Shown: positions 33,890 to 45,375, numbered from the stretch's first letter. The stretch is 64,000 bases of DNA from Liolophura sinensis (GCF_032854445.1 NC_088304.1:20907704-20971703), one strand, 5' to 3'. Numbers and translations: made by a program. Notes: generated from the sequence alone by a model not told the origin.

Positions 33890-34230
33890 ACCAACTCCCA
33901 AAACGACGTATAACACCAGCCTTCAAAGAACGAAACAGTATGCAAAGTTCGACAATAGGACGGAATCATGCAAGGAAAAGCAGTCAACAGTTTCAGTCAT
34001 GTTGGAAAAACGCAAAGGTATGCTCTAAGTCACTGATTAAAACCAGTATTCAAACTGTGCACCATGGTAGAATATCAGTTGTCGGAACAAAATATGTATC
34101 TCAGTTGCCATTTGATTTGCAACTGTAGCAACTGTATCCAACGTGGCATTCTACTTCAACAATGATGTATGTACATTCTTTAGAGTTGGGTTAAGCGGAA
34201 TTAGAAACAATCATGAAGAAGAGCAGCAGA
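33890..34230 (-). repeat. E-rep-like diverged repeat
   Basis: CCCAAAACGACGTATAACACCAG is matched at 38410 (CCCAAAACGACGTTGAAACAC), with the shared words AGCAGTCAACAGTTT-type and CAGTATTCAAACTGTG in order; partners at 38410-38720 and 55380-55610. Confidence 0.55.
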
Positions 34231-34270
34231 GATTTTGAACTTTCTACAGTTTCTTTCTTACCTGAAACAG

Positions 34271-34477
34271 TGCCATTGCCTTAATAAACGGTCGTACATT
34301 CCCCATGTGTTCTACGAAGATTGCTGCTGTGACACAGATGAGCGAGCAACCAAATGCATGGACCCCGCAATCTTCACTGTTTTCTGCGTGAGTTTAACTA
34401 AAGCTCCAAACTGGAAACAAGCGGGATGCAATCGATGTTTTCACGAGTATGTTGTCAGTCATTTATTGGTATCCAAG
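34271..34477 (+). CDS. Candidate cysteine-rich internal exon
   Basis: 207 bp, 69 codons, phase 0 at both ends, between a pyrimidine-rich acceptor (TTTCTTTCTTACCTGAAACAG region) and the donor AAGGTAAAC. The peptide has nine cysteines: CHCLNKRSY, EDCCCDTDERATKC, VFCVSL, GCNRCFHEYV. Codons are mixed and both splice sites are good. No family is recognised and no partner exon in matching phase was found; the next Cys-rich candidate (37587) needs a different phase. Confidence 0.4.
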
Positions 34478-34479
34478 GT

Positions 34480-36039
34480 AAACACGCATGCCATAAATCC
34501 GCCTTTTGTAAATATATAAACACATTGGCAGATTTACAATTAATAAGTATGGGCGATCCGGGAAAATTGCTCCATTAAATGTGCATAAGAACATGCGATT
34601 TGGACAACGAATGTTCATTCATCTTGGAAGTAAAAAGCGTATACTTTACCGTCCACTTACACTGAGATACCTTTTGTTCGACCTGTTATTAAATGCAGCC
34701 GTACGTACTTTCGATATTGATCATCCCTGACTCAAGAGAAAGGTTCTAGCTTATCCCTTGCACGAGCGATCTTGAAAGACAAGCCGTTAACAAAGTCAAA
34801 AACTGTTTCATACATTCCTACCAGAATGCATCTTACCTCCACCAGTGTTGACACTGATGTTTGCGTCATCTTACGGGTAAGTGGCTTTTGCTAAAAAGAA
34901 ATAACTAAATTTCATTAACATCTACCGAATCGTCAACGACATTATATATTTTATCAGTATATCAACAATATCCGGGGATTACGAATTCGGTATTTCTTCC
35001 AGCAGGCATTGGTCCATCTAAAAACACATAATGAGAATAAAGATCAAAATATTCAGCCCTGTAATAAATACTTTTCTAAGAAATGCAATTTTTCACGATT
35101 TTTAAAAGTTTATTTTCAATCTCCGAGCCCTCTTGAAATATGTATTGGAAGCTGGTTAACTTTTTGTAAAAATTACTCATACACGCAGGTCTACACTTCA
35201 TATTTGATGAAAATAATACCAAATTAATAGACCATTGTGGAATACGACTTCTTTGGCTTTAATACAAAGAGGAACACATATTTTCTTACACTGCCTTGCT
35301 TAAATATAGGATGCTCTATGCTGTTTCCGTCAGGATGATCGTTACTCGTTCAAGTAGTAAGCAAAGTATCCATATAACTTTTCAAAGCGCCAACCGGTAA
35401 AATAGTATGTAGAGTTGAATTCCAAGTTTCGTTATTAAAATAGGCATCCGTAATCTAGAAAAAAATGATTAGTGCAGAAAGATCGTTTTAGGGAAATAGA
35501 AATAATTAGCAGATTCAAATAATGACGCGTGTAATTAAAGACGTGTAATATCCTATGTGTTAAATTCAATACGACGTCCAACAACACCTCTTGTTTAATA
35601 ATTGAAAGGTCCGTGTTTGTATTAAACACAATATTCTGATATTAAACAAGAGAAGAAATTCAGTGTAAAAAAATCTCACTTTCGTTTTTCATTTACCGTA
35701 ACTGTTCACTTTAAAACTGCGGTGATATTAAAGCTGGAATTTGATACATTCGCTATAAATAAAAAGCATAGCGCCACAGGCCCTCCAAGCCGTGATTGCA
35801 AAAAGGAATTATTTATCTGTTTATTTTATTGGTGTTTTACGCCGTACTCAAGAATAATGTAAGTACGAATTAAACATAGTTGTTAGGTATGGCGAAAGTT
35901 AAGAAACTTTGATTCCAGGCCTTTTACGGTGGTCTTAGCTACATTTATGTCAAGGCTAACAAGCAACGACTTTCTGTTCAAAAGTATAGTGAGTGCTAGT
36001 AATACCATTATAAGCCGTAATTTTTTTCGTAGTAGTCAT
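34480..36039. other. Non-coding spacer
   Basis: AT-rich. A SINE 3' scrap sits at 35826-35856 (ATTGGTGTTTTACGCCGTAC). Nothing else is recognised. Confidence 0.35.
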
Positions 36040-36375
36040 GCATATAGCTATATCTCATTCAGTCGAACCCGGGGCTAGAGGAAGTATAAACCATCATGAT
36101 CCCTTCATCAATATGATCAGGCGCAATCAAAGTACGACTGCTATCCCTTCACTTAGATTCTACCTAGAAATTATTCAAAAATTACGAGTTTGAAATTTGA
36201 ATTGAATTTCGTGCCTACATTATAAACAGCCTTTCCTGCAATATTGACAAATGATTAGTACATCTCTCTTACATGTTACCTGTTGTTTTTTAATGTATAC
36301 AATTTATTTATTACACAGTCCTTTAGAAACTTGTGATTTAGGTTGTTTGTAAATAACTATGACTTGGAACGCTGC
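36040..36375 (+). repeat. E-rep-like diverged repeat
   Basis: Follows the E-rep order (GATGATCCCTTC region, GAATTTCGTGCC, GTTACCTGTTG, ACTATGACTTGGAACG) at clearly lower identity. Confidence 0.45.
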
Positions 36376-36572
36376 GTGGACTTGGTTGATTTAAATCGTT
36401 TAAGAACTTACAAACATTAACAAAACCTACATAGAGCTCATCCAAACATTTTGGTCCACTGGAGTTATTACACTCCCACGTGACAAACTGTAAGAGTATA
36501 GTGTTACGCTGTATCTGCAGTCAGTTTCATGAAGTGCACTGGGTCTTAGGAAGTCCTAAGCTAAGTATTAAT

Positions 36573-36848
36573 ATTATCTCTTGGATAGAAGCCGGAAACT
36601 AAGTTACATTAATATCTCTTGGATAGAAGCCGGAAACTAAGCTCCATTAATATCTCTTGGATAGAAGCCGGAAACTAAGCTCCATTAATATCTCTTGGAT
36701 AGAAGCCGAAAACTAAGCTCCATTAATATCTCTTGGATACAAGCCGGAAACTAAGCTCCATTAATATCTCTTGGATACAAGGCGGAAACTAAGCTCCATT
36801 AATATCTCTTGGATAGGAGCCGGAAACTAAGTTCCATTAATATCTCTT
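36573..36848 (+). repeat. 38-bp minisatellite, about 7 copies
   Basis: The unit AATATCTCTTGGATAGAAGC plus CGGAAACTAAGCTCCATT starts at 36611, 36649, 36687, 36725, 36763, 36801 and 36839 with few substitutions. A divergent unit precedes it. Confidence 0.95.
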
Positions 36849-36849
36849 A

Positions 36850-37421
36850 GCATACGTTGTTACTGTAGTTAGGGATTTACTTCTGTATGCGCGTCGTAAA
36901 GCCGTGGCCTTTTATTCCTGTCTGACATTTAAAAAGACATTTTCTACATTGATCTTCACTTGACCAATATTTCCTGTCTCTTCAACTTCTATAACTTCGA
37001 GCGGAGGCTTCTTTTTAAGTGACAACTGAGATAGCGACCTCGCCACAATGAATACTCTAACCTTCACAAATGTCTAATCCGAGATCTCTGCAAGCATAAT
37101 ATCAAATTGTTTGGGATGAAACATTTTTCAGTCAATGACTTTTTCATTTAAACGATCCCCTAACCATTCAAAATTCGTGAATAGTGTTCTATAGTTTAAG
37201 GCTTAAGCAGACGACAACCTCTCGATTAGCAAAGCCAGTTCACGATGAGAAAAAAAAAAAACATACTTCCAAATGATTGAGTAAAGTTAGTAAAGTTACC
37301 TCTCAAAATATCTTTTGTTCATGAGGAATATCCACTTTTCAACGATTTTGCCAGCTGTTCAATGTGGAATCTGTCGGCAGTGTCCTGAAAATTGGAATTC
37401 AGACGTATTCTCATCAACAGC
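36850..37421. other. Non-coding spacer
   Basis: No exon or repeat is recognised; a short A-run lies at 37250. Confidence 0.3.
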
Positions 37422-37545
37422 CGTGGTCAAGAATATTTTACTTATATGACTGCGGCCAGCATTATGGTGGCAGAAAACCGGACAGAGTTCGGGGAAAATT
37501 GCCGGAAGACCTTCCCACGTACGGCCGGTGAGGAAGCCAGCATGT
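37422..37545 (-). mobile_element. Family-1 SINE fragment
   Basis: CAAGAATATTTTACTTATAT, then GCGGCCAGCATTATGGTGG and CCTTCCCACGTACGGCCGG, with the head and tail missing. Confidence 0.7.
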
Positions 37546-37586
37546 CAATCCATTAAGGGCCGATGTGAAAAGACCATGAGAACACA

Positions 37587-37803
37587 GAATCTTGGAGAGC
37601 AGCCTGGAATTCCTGTCCTGCGTGATTGCCGCTAAACACGATATATTTCGACCAAAGCAATGTACCTGTAGTCCATGCCAATCGTACACAGCCCCATTAC
37701 ACTATGCCGTCAGTCGGGGCTTCTTCCGATATCAAGCCTGCAACTTTTTAGTCCGCGGGAGATATGTGTGGTCCAGCGATGACAGTATAGGTTGTAAAAT
37801 GTG
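37587..37803 (+). CDS. Candidate terminal exon, cysteine-containing
   Basis: Open from a possible acceptor (GAACACAG, 37587; phase 2 entry) to TGA at 37801-37803. The peptide reads ESSLEFLSCVIAAKHDIFRP, then QCTCSPCQSYTAPLHYAV, RGFFRYQACNFLV and SSDDSIGCKM. It has six cysteines, a GC content above the surrounding DNA and natural-looking codons, between two SINE copies. No family is recognised. It may be a last exon of an unknown gene or a captured fragment. Confidence 0.35.
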
Positions 37804-37889
37804 ACGCGGGTGTTAAAAAAAATCACAAAAAAATGTCCTCTAAAAGGCCAGTGGTTTATCCCCGGTGCTCGCCACATTCCACGTCAACC

Positions 37890-38155
37890 GACCGTGGCTC
37901 AGTCGGTTAGCGCGCTAGTGCAGCGTAATGACCCAGAAGCCTCTCAAAAATGCTGTCGCTGTGAGTTCAAGTCCAGCTCACGCTGGCTTCCTCTCCAGGG
38001 GTAAGTGGGAAGGTCTTCCAGCAACCTGCGGATGGTCGTAGGTTTCCGCCTGGCCCTGCCCGGTTTCCACCCACCATAATGCAGGCCGCCGTCGTATCAG
38101 TAAAATATTCTTGAGTACGGCGTAAAACACCAATCAAATAAATAAATAAATAAAT
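37890..38155 (+). mobile_element. Family-1 SINE, full length
   Basis: The 5' tRNA-like head has an A box TGGCTCAGTCGGTTAGCGCG and a B box GAGTTCAAGTCC. The body runs GTAAGTGGGAAGGTCTTCCA, GCGGATGGTCG, CACCATAATGCAGGCCGCCG, CTTGAGTACGGCGTAAAACA and CCAATC, followed by an (AAAT)n tail. This is the clearest full copy on the plus strand and defines the element used for the other calls. Transcription by RNA polymerase III and LINE-dependent mobility are inferred from its structure. Confidence 0.9.
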
Positions 38156-38409
38156 CATTCACGATACTGTCCGAGATCGTTAAACACAGATTAAAAGCAA
38201 TTCTTTAGGCTATCCTTTCTCCCATTGTGTGGTCACTACGTTGTCACAATTTAGACTGTGAGATGTGCGCGATTTCAGTAAATGGGTACGTTCTTTTTAT
38301 ATATGTAATTGTTTAATTATGTATGCGTTACTTTCGAAAATTATGTGGATTGTTTATTGTTTGTGTTGGCGGTAGCCTGCTTTTTCTGGCTCCCGAGTAA
38401 ATAAATCTA

Positions 38410-38720
38410 TGCGTCGAAACACACCATCCCAAAACGACGTTGAAACACAAACCACCAAAGAACTAGGAAAGAACGAAAATAGGAGGTAACGGTACAAAGA
38501 GAAGCGGTCAACAGTTTTTATTGACGTTTGGAAGATGGAGGGTATGTTCTAGGCGACTGAGTGAAATCAGTATTCAAATTGTGTACCATCCTTAAATATA
38601 AGTTGATGATAACACAATATGCACCTTAGTTGCGCCAACGTGGGGATGTAACTCAACACGATGAATATAAAACCTCTAGCTTCGGGTTAAGCTTCTCCGT
38701 AAATCTGACACAACCATAAA
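38410..38720 (-). repeat. E-rep-like diverged repeat
   Basis: Aligns along its length with 33890-34230 (shared AAGCGGTCAACAGTTTT, AGTATTCAAATTGTGTACCAT, GGGTTAAGC). Confidence 0.55.
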
Positions 38721-40070
38721 GTAGAGCGCCAGAGAAATTGGGCGTTCTGTGCATACTTGTATTAACTTACAAGAGTCTTATACTCACTGTAAAACATCAG
38801 AAACTTAGGGTGAAGGCGTTTGACGAAACACACTAGTTTTTGCATTAACACTTTGTGACATTGATTGAAATCGTTACATAACACAGAGGGTCTAACAAAT
38901 GCTATGTATACGTCATACGTATATTGCCAAAATTAGTGGAGGGACTGAAACAGGATAATATCATGCTTGAGTTTATGGTATTATTTCTAATAGCCAGGTG
39001 TATCTCTGTGACTTTGAACAAGCCCAGGGTCGAGTTAAACAGCCCAGATCAGCACAACGAAATAACTGGGCAGAGAAAAATGTGGTGAAAGAGGAATTTG
39101 GTTTCGAAGTCGTCAAAGCATATCTGGTGCATAATATAAACACAGGATGGGCATTACGATAGTGGCAATCAACTGATTTTTTGCATCGACTGAGGGCGAA
39201 TTCAAATCTTGGTCGGTTGTTAATAGACTTTTGATGTGTAATAATAAATTTACCTGGATCGGTGTAACAGGTTTTCCTTTTTTGAAGAGAAAAAAAATTA
39301 TAGTGGTCAACTGTGGGAGAAACTTTCTTGAAAAAAACTTCTTTGAGCTGGAGGATAAAGATTTTTCCTGTGTTGATTGGGAATGTAATGTTCTAAATCA
39401 AGTCACTGTCCTCCAGTTTGGAGCTGACCGTATTTTGTCAACTAAATCTTGTTTCACCACTGCTGTCTTAAAGGCTTTCTTTTTTTTGTCCTGTAGGCCA
39501 TAACCTGGACACACTGCAAAGATAAACCTCCTCTCGCCTTTTTTTCCAGATGGTCTGGAAATCGCAGGTCTTGTTCTTTGCCATAGCAAAGACACGAGCT
39601 TCCTCCGTCTCTGGTGAACTCTGAAGGAAGTCTCCCGTTTTGTTATAGGCGCAACTGATGGTTGTCTCCATATAATATAATTAAAGATGTACAGTATAAT
39701 TAAAGATGTAAAGCATGTTCAATTTTGGTATCTGGCTTAAAATGCCGAAGTTATTTTAACAAAGGAAATTTTCCCCAACGCTGTTAAATTTAGGAAAAGA
39801 GATGGAACAGAAAATGTACACATCAATACAAAATCCTCTACTGCAATGTGCATACCTATATGAAAGTCATCAAGAGGCCGTTTTTCACCGGTTACATGTG
39901 ACCATCTGCCAGTCATCACACTGTCGTCGCTGCTCTAGTCTTATCATCTAGGTCTTTATTTAGATCCACAGTAGTACCGAGGTGGTCTGTTAAGTTGTGT
40001 AACATCCCGCTTCTAGTAGGCTTTAAATGTTCCGGTGCAGTGATGCTGCGATCACGAATGAGTGTTGGAT
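38721..40070. other. Non-coding spacer
   Basis: Contains a D-rep proximal piece on the minus strand (39863-39945: CGTTTTTCACCGGTTACATG, CACACTGTCGTCGCTGCTCT). Frames at 39231-39503 (+) and 39398-39671 (-) overlap each other in opposite strands and lack splice or family support. Confidence 0.4.
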
Positions 40071-40076
40071 CACACT

Positions 40077-40500
40077 GAGGGTACATTAATAAGGAGCAGA
40101 TTTGTGGTCTTCACACTAAGGATACATGATTAAGGAGTAGATATGTGGTCTTCACACTAAGGACACTTTAATAAGGAGTAGATATGTGGTCTTCACACTA
40201 AGGACACATTAATAAGGAGTAGATTTGTGGCCTTCGCACTAAGGACACATTAATAAGGAGTAGATCTGTGGTCTTCACACTAAGGACACATTAATAAGGA
40301 GTAGATTTGTGGCCTTCACACTAAGGACACATTAATAAGGAGTAGATCTGTGGTCTTCACACTAAGGACACATTGATAAGGAGTAGATCTGTGGTCTTCA
40401 CACTAAAGACACATTATTAAGGAGTAAATGTGTGGTCTTCACACTAAGGATCCATTATTCTGGAGTAGACGTGTTGTCTTTACACACCAAGGATACATCA
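40077..40500 (+). repeat. 41-bp minisatellite, about 10 copies
   Basis: The unit GGACACATTAATAAGGAGTA plus GATCTGTGGTCTTCACACTAA repeats with a 41-bp period (for example starts at 40284 and 40325). The outer units are diverged. Confidence 0.95.
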
Positions 40501-41765
40501 TCGTGATTCTTTTTTAGGTGACTAATAATTCCAAGGCTCGACACAGGGCGCAACAAAAAACTACTTATCGTTGAATAAAATTAGACTTTGAAAACAATAC
40601 CAAGACCTAAACTTTATAAACGGAGTAGAACACAAACTCCAGCAAAGTAATTTCATGAAACATTGATCGATACAGCTTGTTAGCGCATACATGTAAGTAT
40701 CTACTTGAACGTCACTTCCAGGGGGCCATGCCACAGGCAGAGTGTACTCTTGCCTCTCGACAAAAGCTACATGTATGTATTAACATATCATTGCACAGGA
40801 CGGATTCCAAGTTTTGCAATGTGCACTAGACTTTATTTACCAAATAAGTACAATGCGTTTAGTCAGTATATAATGACTTTTTGTCTATACTTTATCATAC
40901 ATAAGCCGTTTTATAGGTTTAGTTGCAGATAAGTGTATAAAGGAATGGGCGTTTTTTACAAAACGGTTCCACACCATTGCGTTACAACATAAATAATTAT
41001 ACCAAAAAGAGCACACCTTACTCCCTGGTCTTGTAATTGCACGGTTTGGATCGAAAATAGAGTCGGCACATGTGTATTAAAAGATACCTACAGTGTAGTG
41101 CATGCTAAGAGATGGAATACATGTATCAGGAACTGTCAGCTCGATAGAGGTGATGTTCAACGAAAACAGGTTATAACTAGTCGAGAGATGGCATTCCCTG
41201 ATATATGTATCCCGTATGCCGTCACACAGCCTGCATTACATCTGTTACTAAGCCCTGAATTTGTATATCGATATACCTGGATCTGGCTCACTTTACAATC
41301 AAGCAGACGTCAAAGAGCATGACAAGAGAGGTAGCCGCAGTAGAATGTAAAACGCGTGTGACCACTAGATATTGGCACGGGTGTGTTATCGCTGGACAGT
41401 GTGTTTTACCGATTATTATTGACCATTTGAAACAATATTCATTCGATAACGTATAGTAAATGGCTATGTACGGTCCTTTTAGTAACTGTATCTCTCACTG
41501 AAAGAGATAAAGAGTCGATTCTGACTGACTGGTGTGAGACATACGTCAAACAAGACTAGACCAAGGTGAATTTATAGATGTGGCAGATTTAATCAAGCGT
41601 GTCCAAAGCTGCAGACTTTAACCAAGGTAACCCTGTCTCCACTGCTAACCTATCGTCTTCAATTCTGTAAACCTTAATGCTTTTCTCCTGCTTTAAAACA
41701 CAAGTGGTTTTGTAAAGCTCTGAATTTTTTTTTCAAACGCTTCATATACAGAATCCACTTGTGAC
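40501..41765. other. Non-coding spacer
   Basis: No supported feature. Confidence 0.3.
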
Positions 41766-42003
41766 TACACGTACACATGGCTACAGGATCCGTACACCTA
41801 ACGATAGTGCCTCTCAGTAGATGTACACCTAGCAATAGTGCACTCTTGACACAGGCACACTTGGCAACAATGCCCCCTGGTACATGTACACCATTGTGCA
41901 GTGTCCACTGTGTAATTGGAAATTAAGCTATGTTTTTTTCTAAGTGCATGTGCTCCTAGCTGTGGTGTCCTCTCAGTGCAGGTGCACCTAGTTATGGTGT
42001 CCT
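41766..42003 (+). repeat. Degenerate minisatellite
   Basis: About six imperfect units of 35-40 bp share TACACCTAGCAATAGTGC-type cores (also CACCTAGTTATGGTGTCC). Confidence 0.6.
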
Positions 42004-42214
42004 TAACTTAACATGCAGATACAGATGTATCCAAACGTGTATCTAAAATGTCATTATTTTGTAGTTTAGCCACATTAAATGCTTTCTTATCTGTACACCA
42101 ACGTGGAATTTTTCGTTCACACTGCATCTTAATAATACTGGCAACCAACAATGTGCTAGTGCCATATACTCTTCTCCATAGATAAATCGATGGGAAAATT
42201 GTCGTAAATGTTGT

Positions 42215-42456
42215 TTAGTCGTAGTACACATACCCAACAGAGATCGTTGGCGTTTTCTGTCTACTGTAGTGTTTTCTGTACAGGATACAGTCGCCGTGCT
42301 TTCGTTTGGCGCAATGTCCAAATGACTTGCATCTGCAGGATGTTACACACAGTTCTGCGCATGCCGCACGACTGACATTTGAAAATGACCCCACTCTTGC
42401 GACTGGGAAAACCTCGTCACGTGACACCTTTTTTAAGACGGGAATTGACAGCAAAC
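42215..42456 (-). CDS. Gene D exon 3 (apple domain, intact)
   Basis: 242 bp to TAA, one codon shorter than in the paralogues, six cysteines. The acceptor CTCCAACAG lies 8 bp from an ATTC repeat that is the 3' tail of a LINE. Confidence 0.65.
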
Positions 42457-42462
42457 CTGTTG

Positions 42463-43795
42463 GAGAATGAATGAATGAATGAATGATTAGGGCGTTACGC
42501 TAGGCCATATTGTGGCAAGAACAAGTTGAAAACAGAAGGTGGTGTTTGGTGTTCGATATGGTAATGAGAACATCAAAATTCATATAAAAAGTACTCCAAC
42601 ACGTTTAAACAGTCCTATTTATGTATTAACATTAATTAAAATTTACACGTTGTGAAATTGGTCAATTGCAATTAAGTATTTTGTGACAAAATCGCCGGCG
42701 ATGTTGTCAAATCATATAGAGAGTTGACCATGTAGAATCTTTGCCGAGCACGGACAAAGCCTACACACTGAACGAGGATATGTTTGATGCCGTTTTGAGC
42801 ATTGTAACGGCTAAACTACCTATACTGTGTGTAATATTGAAATGTTATGTTCTTTTTTTATCTTATTATAAGCGATTTGGCAGATAAGTGTTTAACAGAG
42901 TAAGGGAGGCTACTCCCTCTGCAGTGGCTTGTGCACGCTTTAGCGTGTGAATGTAGGGTCGAAACATGGTAACTCCCTGGTCAAATCAGCGGAAGGCGTA
43001 GGAACCGTTATGAAGCTCACACACATGATACACATTTTAACTGCTGTTATCAAATAATATGCAAGGCTTTCATGGACATATATATGTATGAGCCGCATGT
43101 ATTTTATGGTATTTAGCCGCATAACTTTCATGCCTGAAAGTAAACTAGCTTTCTTTGTTTACTTGACACCTTCTGACCTGGCCATTTGTTATACTACCGC
43201 CTAGCAAAAACGTAGAATAGTTTCCCTTGCATTAGATACATTTGTAAGTAATGTTAAACGCACAAGAGTATTTGAATGCGGATACGTAATCCATACGACT
43301 TTAGCTTTCTGTTTTCCAATTATTGGGTGAATAGAATAGAGTTTATTATGGACCTGAAGGTCCCATTCACCCTACAAAATGCTGCGAATAAACTTGAGGA
43401 TATTGGAACGGAAGTCCGTGAAGGGGATTTTAACTTTGGATATAGATTTAGTAAGGGCTAGCTTTTGCCTTCCTGTCTACGATTAAGATTTCATGGATAG
43501 CAGTATAATTTGGTATCCAAAAGTATATTGTTACCCCTTTTAATTGCTTTTCTCTTTAAAGCTAGGATATCAAGAATCAACGGATTTTTATGATTATTAT
43601 CTATTATTGTCAAAGGAAAGAACCGCGAATCACTTCGTATCACTGTCCTCTGGACACGCCCAGAAGAAACATATGACAAGGCCAGAAGAATAGCCCTGGC
43701 CTGAGCAGAAAAGATTGAAGAAGAGGATGGAAAACGAAGAGAAGGGACCCGCTTTTCTAAGACAGTCACAGATGCAACCCTATCCCTCACAGATA
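42463..43795 (-). mobile_element. I/Nimb-like LINE, copy 6 (3' part, interrupted)
   Basis: Minus strand: RNase H remnant (43790-43490: SSSIFSAQARAILLALSYVS), post-RNase H block, an unrelated insert of about 480 bp (42840-43320), then the 3' UTR and an (ATTC)n tail ending at 42465. It lies in gene D intron 2 in the sense orientation. Confidence 0.75.
42840..43320. other. Unclassified insert in LINE copy 6
   Basis: Absent from the equivalent place in copies 1 and 7. No open frame or terminal repeats were recognised. Confidence 0.4.
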
Positions 43796-43850
43796 GGTAG
43801 TTTGGTATGGCTTATGTCCCACTTTCATAAACATACTTATTGCTCAATGT

Positions 43851-43976
43851 GCCGACTGGCGGCAATCTGGGGATGGTCGTGTGCCCTGCTTCTTCCCACC
43901 ATAATGTTGGCCGCCGTTGCATCAGTGAAATATTATTGAGTACGGCCTAAAACACCAATCAAATAAATAAACAAAT
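43851..43976 (+). mobile_element. Family-1 SINE 3' half
   Basis: GGGGATGGTCGTG, CACCATAATGTTGGCCGCCG, TTGAGTACGGCCTAAAACAC and an AAATAAATAAAC tail. Confidence 0.7.
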
Positions 43977-44021
43977 ACTAGTTAAGAACACATTTAACAA
44001 AGAAAACCATAAATAAGATAC

Positions 44022-44220
44022 CTTTTTCACAAAGGAAGTAATGTTTTCCCAAACATCTAACGTCGAACATCATATAGGTGGGATATACTGGTTCGTTGGG
44101 CTTCCACCAAATTCTGTTGTGCATGACCACACAGTGTTCAGAATTAGTTATCGGGACTTCCTGACTTCCATGAGAGATAACTGCTGGCGTCCGTCCCGTC
44201 CTCCTACATAAACTGGTTTT
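44022..44220 (-). pseudogene. Gene D exon 2 relic
   Basis: Reads NQFM-stop-EDGTDASSYLSW, then SGSPDN, frameshift, SEHCVVMHNRIWW and HYFLCEK before the GGTATCTT donor. Confidence 0.8.
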
Positions 44221-44496
44221 CTAAAGAAAATACTGACATCGTAAAATTAGACAGGACAAACGCGACCCAATCTGCTTAACCAACCTTCCATCTAGCCACC
44301 TCAGATGCTTTAGGAAAATAGGAAAATGGTTCCTACCACAAAGATCATCATGCACCTTCAAATCAAAATCCGGGAGAAGTGATGGATCTGTGATAATGAG
44401 ATCTATAGCAGAGTAAGCTCCATTACCTGGATGTTAATAGGTATTTGAATACAAACTGGTTTTAATAAGAAAATATTGACATCGAAAAATTAGCCA
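44206..44496 (-). mobile_element. LINE endonuclease scrap between 48-bp direct repeats
   Basis: 44206-44253 and 44449-44496 are direct repeats (40 of 48 identical). The 195 bp between them match the endonuclease-linker region of copy 4 (ATCTGCTTAACCAACCTTCC, GGAGAAGTGATGGATC). The left repeat includes the exon 2 acceptor of gene D; in the right repeat the AG has changed. Confidence 0.7.
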
Positions 44497-45109
44497 GTTT
44501 AACCTTAATTCGGCAAATATTTGACACTGAAGGTTAATAAAGAAGTGTAGGTTTTGCGCTATTGAGCAATAGTACAGCATAGGGAGCAAAACCAGAGCAG
44601 ACACGAAAGTGTACTTGCTGTCATAAGTTTACGGTATGAGTTTTGGAAGTCCCTGGCAGTGGTTGGCAGACAGCAAGGATATGCTTTCTGCGTTTCACGT
44701 AAGAAAAACAAATTTTGCCTGACCCAATACGACGGAAGCAAAACATTTAAGACGAAGTACACACCATGTATTCCATCTATCTCACCCTAGCTCCATGTAA
44801 GGCCTTGTCTTGGTACCGTGATGACAGTGGAATTATTTGTGTTAAAGTGGAATTTCTTTTGTCACGTTTTGACAGATTTCTCAAACGTTAAACTGATAAA
44901 TTAGATCATGGCATAGATCATTGAGACTTGGAGTAAAATACACTGTTCTGATTGTTAGGTTTTAAGACACAATTTTTTAGCGGGTGGCGGTATAGATGAT
45001 AAGGTGATTGCCATTCAATCACCGAAACACACGAGATGTGGGTATGGACACTGAAATAGCATGTAAAGAATTATAACATATCTAGAATATAACAAACACG
45101 TACACCATA

Positions 45110-45198
45110 TAGAAGGAAAAAAACAGAGCAGCGACGACTGTATGATAACTGGTCACAGGTAACCATAGAAAAACGGTCTCTTGTTAATTTACCTTAGT
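45110..45198 (+). repeat. D-rep proximal part, cut by a SINE
   Basis: ACAGAGCAGCGACGACTGTA, GGTCACAGGTAACC and CTCTTGTTAATTTACCTTAG, ending where the SINE tail begins. Confidence 0.65.
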
Positions 45199-45375
45199 TA
45201 TTTATTTATTTTTTTGTTTGATTGGTGTTTTACGCCGTACTCAAGAATATTTCACTTATACGACGGCGGTCAGCATTATGGTGGGTGGCAACCGGACAGA
45301 GCCCGGGGGAAACCCACGACCATCCGCAGGTTTTTGACGGAGCCTCCCACGTACGGCCGGAGAGAAAGCTACGTA
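45198..45375 (-). mobile_element. Family-1 SINE, 3' two-thirds
   Basis: From TTATTTATTT through GATTGGTGTTTTACGCCGTA, CAGAGCCCGGGGGAAACCC and CCCACGTACGGCCGG; the tRNA head is absent. It is inserted in a D-rep copy. Confidence 0.85.

Noticed and set aside
36573-36848. Regular 38-bp repeats as a possible CRISPR array
   Set aside because: Units are directly adjacent with no spacers, and the window is eukaryotic.
37890-38155. tRNA gene at the A- and B-box sequence
   Set aside because: The acceptor and anticodon stems are not complete, and the sequence continues into a repeated SINE body and an AAAT tail. The same applies to 52379-52643, 11546-11775 and 62855-63068.
39231-39671. Overlapping frames on both strands
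   Set aside because: They contain low-complexity Phe/Lys runs, lack splice signals and match nothing recognisable.
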